A stretch of DNA of 23,271 nucleotides from Clostridia bacterium (GTDB taxonomy: Bacteria; Bacillota; Clostridia; Oscillospirales; CAG-272). Positions 20,729 through 23,271 of this stretch are shown here, piece after piece. The stretch lies in contig JAGAFM010000073.1 in NCBI GenBank assembly GCA_017612655.1, positions 1 to 23,271 on the forward strand, written 5' to 3'. Numbering within the stretch: position 1 is the first letter of the stretch; the number at the start of each line of letters is the position of its first letter. Below the pieces are notes generated by a model. The model made no database searches, was not told where the DNA came from, and was given only the letters and a program-made list of their open reading frames with translations. Both the position numbers and the translations under genes were made by a program.

Positions 20729-22747
20729 ATGAAACACTTTCGCATACTGACCGCCTGGATCTGCCTGCTGGCTTTGGTGGCGGCCCTGTTTTCGGGTTGC
20801 GCAGGGGCCGGTATTCCTCAGGATGAGGAGACGTCTCTGAATCCGAATTCGGAAACCGAAGAGCCCACCGGGGACGAAGACTCCGGGGAAGAAACCGATT
20901 CGGAGACAGAGTCTGTTTCTGAAGTGGAAACCGAGGAGCCCGATCCCGTCCAGACCCCGGTCTGGAATCCCGAGCGGCTTCTGAACCGGCCGATTCCGGA
21001 TTACTGTACGCAGGCTGAGAATCAGGCTCTTTACGATACCGGAATCCGTTCTTCCGGGAATTCTCTCCCGGAGGTGCACGGGCGGTATCTTCAGATTATC
21101 GATCAGGATCTCAATCCGGCTGACGGACCGTCGGATACCGACGCGGAGTATTCCGTTCGGGTTTATGAGATTAAGACCGGAGAAGAGGTCGGAACCCTGA
21201 GCGGCCGGTTTTTCCGGCTGATGGGCGGCCTGGACAGCGGAGGAATCTGGTGGGTTGCTCTCGACGGCTCTTTGAACCTGTGCGATTTGAGCGGGACCGT
21301 TACCGTGACGCTGGAGCTGGGGGATCTGACGGAGGCAATCCGTTCCTACCAATATGCGTTCTTCGATGTGACATCCGACGGCAATTTTTGCGTGGCCCAT
21401 GTGAGCGGAGACAACTTCGTTACCGTGTTTGACCTGAGAAACGGAGAGAGGACCGAGGTGGTTCTTGATCCGGCCGACTCGCTGTCCATCCTGTCAGACA
21501 AATCCAAACTGGTTCTCGGCAGCTGGCCTGAAGTAACATATGTCTTCGACCCGGACACCGTCAGTTTCCGGAAACTCGATTATCCCTGCTGGGAATTGAT
21601 CTGGACCGACGGGAATCATGTTTTGCTGAATCACAACATGCATGCCGTCTTCTACCAACCGGACGGGACAGTCACCGACACCCAGATCAGATGCTACCCT
21701 ACCGCGTTTCAGGATGGCATCCTGTTCGCCGACACATGGGAAAATGAAAGAACGATCTATCGATTCTTTGATTTGACACAGGGAGTCTGTCTGGGCGGAC
21801 TGGAGTTTTCGGAATTAGTCAATCCGGTTCCGTTCTTTTCTTCGGAAGGAGATATGGTTTTCTGCCTTTACCAGCCTGGAGACGATCACAGAACCTTTTC
21901 CGAGATTCTCTACTATCTCGTCGATCTGAGCGCCCTTTCCGGCGGGTATTCCTGCGAAACCGTTTCGTACCAGGAAGGACGGCTGAACGAGCTGATCGAT
22001 GCAAGGATTAACGAACTGACTCTAAAAACTGGGATTCAGATCCGATACGGCTCCGAAGGAAACGATTTCCAGATTACCTCCTATATCGGAAGAGCGGCTC
22101 TGAGCGAGATCGACAACTATAATGCAGTAAAGGCAGTTGCAGAGGTCCTGGAACGGTATCCGGACGGAATGCTGCAGGAAGCGGCAGAATCGTACAAAGG
22201 AATTCTGATTTATCTCTGCAGCGGACTTTATGGGATGGGGGAAGGATCGATTTCAACCGCGGGAGGCGTCACTTCGGAAGAAGACGGATACATCATTATT
22301 GCGTTGGATATTTCCAGCCCTTCTCAGGACCACTTCCTGAACGATATTCCTCACGAGCTTTCTCATGTCTTTGACCGAAAGATCCGATCCGTCCGACCGG
22401 ATTACGATGACGAATGGGCAGATTTGTCGCCCTCCGGAGCGTATACCTACTCCTATTCCAATTACGGGGACAATCTCCTCTATACTCCTTATGACAGTTC
22501 TTACGGTGTCTGGTTTGTGGACGGCTATTCCCGGACCTTTCCGACGGAAGACCGCGCCCGGATTATGGAAAATCTGTTCAACACAAGCGAAGAGAATGCT
22601 GACAAAAGTATCTTCGCTGAAAACCAAAACATCAAAGAAAAAGCGATTCAGTACTGTTCTATCCTGCGGGAGTGTTTTTCCTCCTGTGACTCCGAGGATC
22701 TTCTTCCTTGGGAGATCGGTCTGGCTCAGCTGGGATATCAGCCCTGA
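20729..22747 (+). CDS. Lipoprotein with beta-propeller-like region and HExxH metallopeptidase domain
   Basis: A 672-residue surface lipoprotein. The signal peptide ends in LFSGC with Cys24 as the lipid-attachment site. Residues about 28-75 are a very acidic, Glu/Ser/Thr-rich linker. Residues about 90-410 consist of repeated beta-strand units that look like a propeller (for example GRYLQIIDQDLNP, FFDVTSDGNFCVAHVSGDNFVTVFDL). Residues about 420-672 form a zinc-peptidase-like domain with HELSH at 542-546 (HExxH) and a candidate third ligand Glu607 in FPTEDRARIME, the gluzincin pattern. I start at ATG 20729, preceded by GAGAGGA. The substrate and the named peptidase family are unknown to me. A terminator separates it from the DUF2207-like gene, and no own promoter is clear, so read-through may express it. 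Confidence 0.8.
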   Translation: MKHFRILTAWICLLALVAALFSGCAGAGIPQDEETSLNPNSETEEPTGDEDSGEETDSETESVSEVETEEPDPVQTPVWNPERLLNRPIPDYCTQAENQALYDTGIRSSGNSLPEVHGRYLQIIDQDLNPADGPSDTDAEYSVRVYEIKTGEEVGTLSGRFFRLMGGLDSGGIWWVALDGSLNLCDLSGTVTVTLELGDLTEAIRSYQYAFFDVTSDGNFCVAHVSGDNFVTVFDLRNGERTEVVLDPADSLSILSDKSKLVLGSWPEVTYVFDPDTVSFRKLDYPCWELIWTDGNHVLLNHNMHAVFYQPDGTVTDTQIRCYPTAFQDGILFADTWENERTIYRFFDLTQGVCLGGLEFSELVNPVPFFSSEGDMVFCLYQPGDDHRTFSEILYYLVDLSALSGGYSCETVSYQEGRLNELIDARINELTLKTGIQIRYGSEGNDFQITSYIGRAALSEIDNYNAVKAVAEVLERYPDGMLQEAAESYKGILIYLCSGLYGMGEGSISTAGGVTSEEDGYIIIALDISSPSQDHFLNDIPHELSHVFDRKIRSVRPDYDDEWADLSPSGAYTYSYSNYGDNLLYTPYDSSYGVWFVDGYSRTFPTEDRARIMENLFNTSEENADKSIFAENQNIKEKAIQYCSILRECFSSCDSEDLLPWEIGLAQLGYQP

Positions 22748-22770
22748 GTCAAAACGCGCGGAAAAAAACG

Positions 22771-22797
22771 AGAGGGGCCGGCGCCCCTCTTTCTTTT
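22771..22797 (+). terminator. Terminator after the metallopeptidase lipoprotein
   Basis: AGAGGGGC (22771-22778) pairs with GCCCCTCT (22783-22790) around CGGC, then TTCTTTT. Confidence 0.92.
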
Positions 22798-22816
22798 CGG
22801 ATTCCCAAAAAAGTAG

Positions 22817-22845
22817 TTGACAAAGCCTTTTTGAGATGGTATAAT
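22817..22845 (+). promoter_or_regulatory. Promoter of the tRNA-Leu pair
   Basis: TTGACA (22817-22822) and TATAAT (22840-22845) are consensus elements with a 17-base spacer, 28 bases before the first tRNA. Confidence 0.93.
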
Positions 22846-22873
22846 ACACAGCGTTGTGAGTTCCGCTTTTTAT

Positions 22874-22957
<84 letters not shown>

Positions 22958-22959
22958 AC

Positions 22960-23046
22960 GCGGGTATGGCGGAATTGGTAGACGCGCTAGATTCAGGTTC
23001 TAGTGAGGGTTCCTTCATGGAGGTTCAAGTCCTCTTACCCGCACCA
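22960..23046 (+). tRNA. tRNA-Leu (anticodon CAG)
   Basis: An 87-base type II tRNA with encoded CCA. Acceptor GCGGGTA pairs with TACCCGC, with discriminator A23043. Anticodon CAG at 22994-22996 sits in loop TTCAGGT with stem CTAGA/TCTAG, reading CTG. It shares the D-arm sequence with the preceding tRNA-Leu. Confidence 0.97.
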
Positions 23047-23049
23047 TTT

Positions 23050-23089
23050 CGAGTATCCATAACGGTTCGAGTTATGGATACTCGTTTTT
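23050..23089 (+). terminator. Terminator of the tRNA-Leu operon
   Basis: A perfect 14-base stem CGAGTATCCATAAC/GTTATGGATACTCG (23050-23063 and 23071-23084) with TTTTT after it. The IS200-like element begins just downstream. Confidence 0.96.
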
Positions 23090-23141
23090 CTTAAAAAGTA
23101 AACCCCCTGCTAAGCAGGGGGAAGAAAAGAGGCTTATGCCG

Positions 23142-23170
23142 TTGAATAAAAAATCCTCCTATGGTAAAAT
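23142..23170 (+). promoter_or_regulatory. Transposase promoter
   Basis: TTGAAT (23142-23147) and TAAAAT (23165-23170) have a 17-base spacer, placing the transcription start near 23177, downstream of the anti-SD copy at 23154-23162. Confidence 0.65.
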
Positions 23171-23212
23171 GCAAGAGGTCTGGCAACCGCAAGCAAAAGA
23201 CGAATAGGAGGA
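23154..23212 (+). promoter_or_regulatory. Anti-Shine-Dalgarno stem masking the transposase RBS
   Basis: TCCTCCTAT (23154-23162) is perfectly complementary to ATAGGAGGA (23204-23212), which contains the AGGAGG RBS of the transposase. The upstream arm lies inside the promoter spacer, so only transcripts entering from outside would contain both arms. Confidence 0.7.
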
Positions 23213-23217
23213 GTCAA

Positions 23218-23271
23218 GTGAAGATTGACACAAACAGTATAGCACATACAACATGGAATTGCAAGTACCAT
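23218..23271 (+). CDS. tnpA: IS200/IS605 family transposase TnpA, N-terminal fragment (runs off window)
   Basis: Only the first 18 residues are in the window: MKIDTNSIAHTTWNCKYH. The HTTWNCKYH segment is the signature N-terminus of Y1 (HUH) transposases of the IS200/IS605 family, which cut and join single-stranded DNA through one tyrosine. It starts with GTG at 23218, six bases after AGGAGG. Complete proteins are usually around 130-155 residues; the HUH motif and catalytic tyrosine lie beyond the window. Expression is likely held down by the upstream anti-SD stem. Confidence 0.88.
   Translation, partial: MKIDTNSIAHTTWNCKYH

Larger units (their letters stand above)
23100..23271 (+). mobile_element. 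IS200/IS605-type element, left end, cut by the window edge
   Basis: The left-end segment has a perfect hairpin CCCCCTGC/GCAGGGGG with loop TAA (23103-23121), as expected for the subterminal hairpins recognised by the Y1 transposase. A promoter, a leader and the first 18 codons of a TnpA-type transposase follow. The exact left boundary cannot be fixed from one copy, because these elements make no target duplications and no inverted terminal repeats. Confidence 0.8.

Overview
The window looks like a chromosomal segment of a monoderm Bacillota, most likely a Clostridia-class anaerobe. The evidence is the Gram-positive RNase P cluster order (rpmH-rnpA-yidD-yidC-jag), strong AGGAGG-type ribosome binding sites, textbook TTGACA/TATAAT promoters with 17-base spacers, frequent GTG starts, moderately high GC, and an EetA/EetB/ApbE module. 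The genus cannot be read from the sequence. Both ends are mobile elements: the 3' end of a group II intron at 1-140 and the 5' end of an IS200/IS605 transposase unit from about 23100. This suggests an assembled contig that stops at repeats.

Layout, left to right. After the intron end come a TetR regulator (-) and, 44 bases away and divergent, a radical SAM/SPASM enzyme (+), which converges on a sugar-nucleotide-type nucleotidyltransferase (-). Positions 2612-3214 hold a promoter, a structured stem-loop and a decayed sigma-factor gene. A three-gene overlapping operon follows (3321-5306: EetA-like NusG-II protein, EetB-like Gx membrane protein, ApbE flavinyltransferase), probably for extracytoplasmic flavinylation or electron transfer. 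Next is a minus-strand operon (methyltransferase, hslO, AraC regulator) and a tRNA-Ser(GCT) with its own promoter and terminator.

The centre (8489-12287, minus strand) is the rpmH-rnpA-yidD-yidC-jag operon, with promoter, an attenuator-like hairpin between rpmH and rnpA, and a final terminator. It makes ribosomal protein L34, the RNase P protein, the membrane insertase and an RNA-binding protein. dnaA does not flank it on one side and mnmE/mnmG do not flank it on the other. Where dnaA is often found there is a divergent secreted protein (CBM9-like domain, seven EPASE repeats, PKTAD wall-sorting-like tail).

The right half carries pgi and a PfkB-family kinase (each with its own promoter, minus strand), then plus-strand yajC, tmcAL, an intracellular alpha/beta hydrolase, a membrane protein with a DUF2207-like cytosolic region, and a large lipoprotein ending in an HExxH metallopeptidase domain. 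A tandem tRNA-Leu(GAG)/tRNA-Leu(CAG) operon and its terminator precede the IS200-like element. In that element an upstream anti-Shine-Dalgarno sequence can mask the transposase RBS only in read-through transcripts.

Most genes are housekeeping. The parts most worth following up are the reduced eetA-eetB-apbE module, the metallopeptidase lipoprotein and its membrane-protein neighbour, the RG-rich tail of Jag, the CBM9-like surface protein and the IS200 leader architecture. I see no clear new defence or RiPP system.
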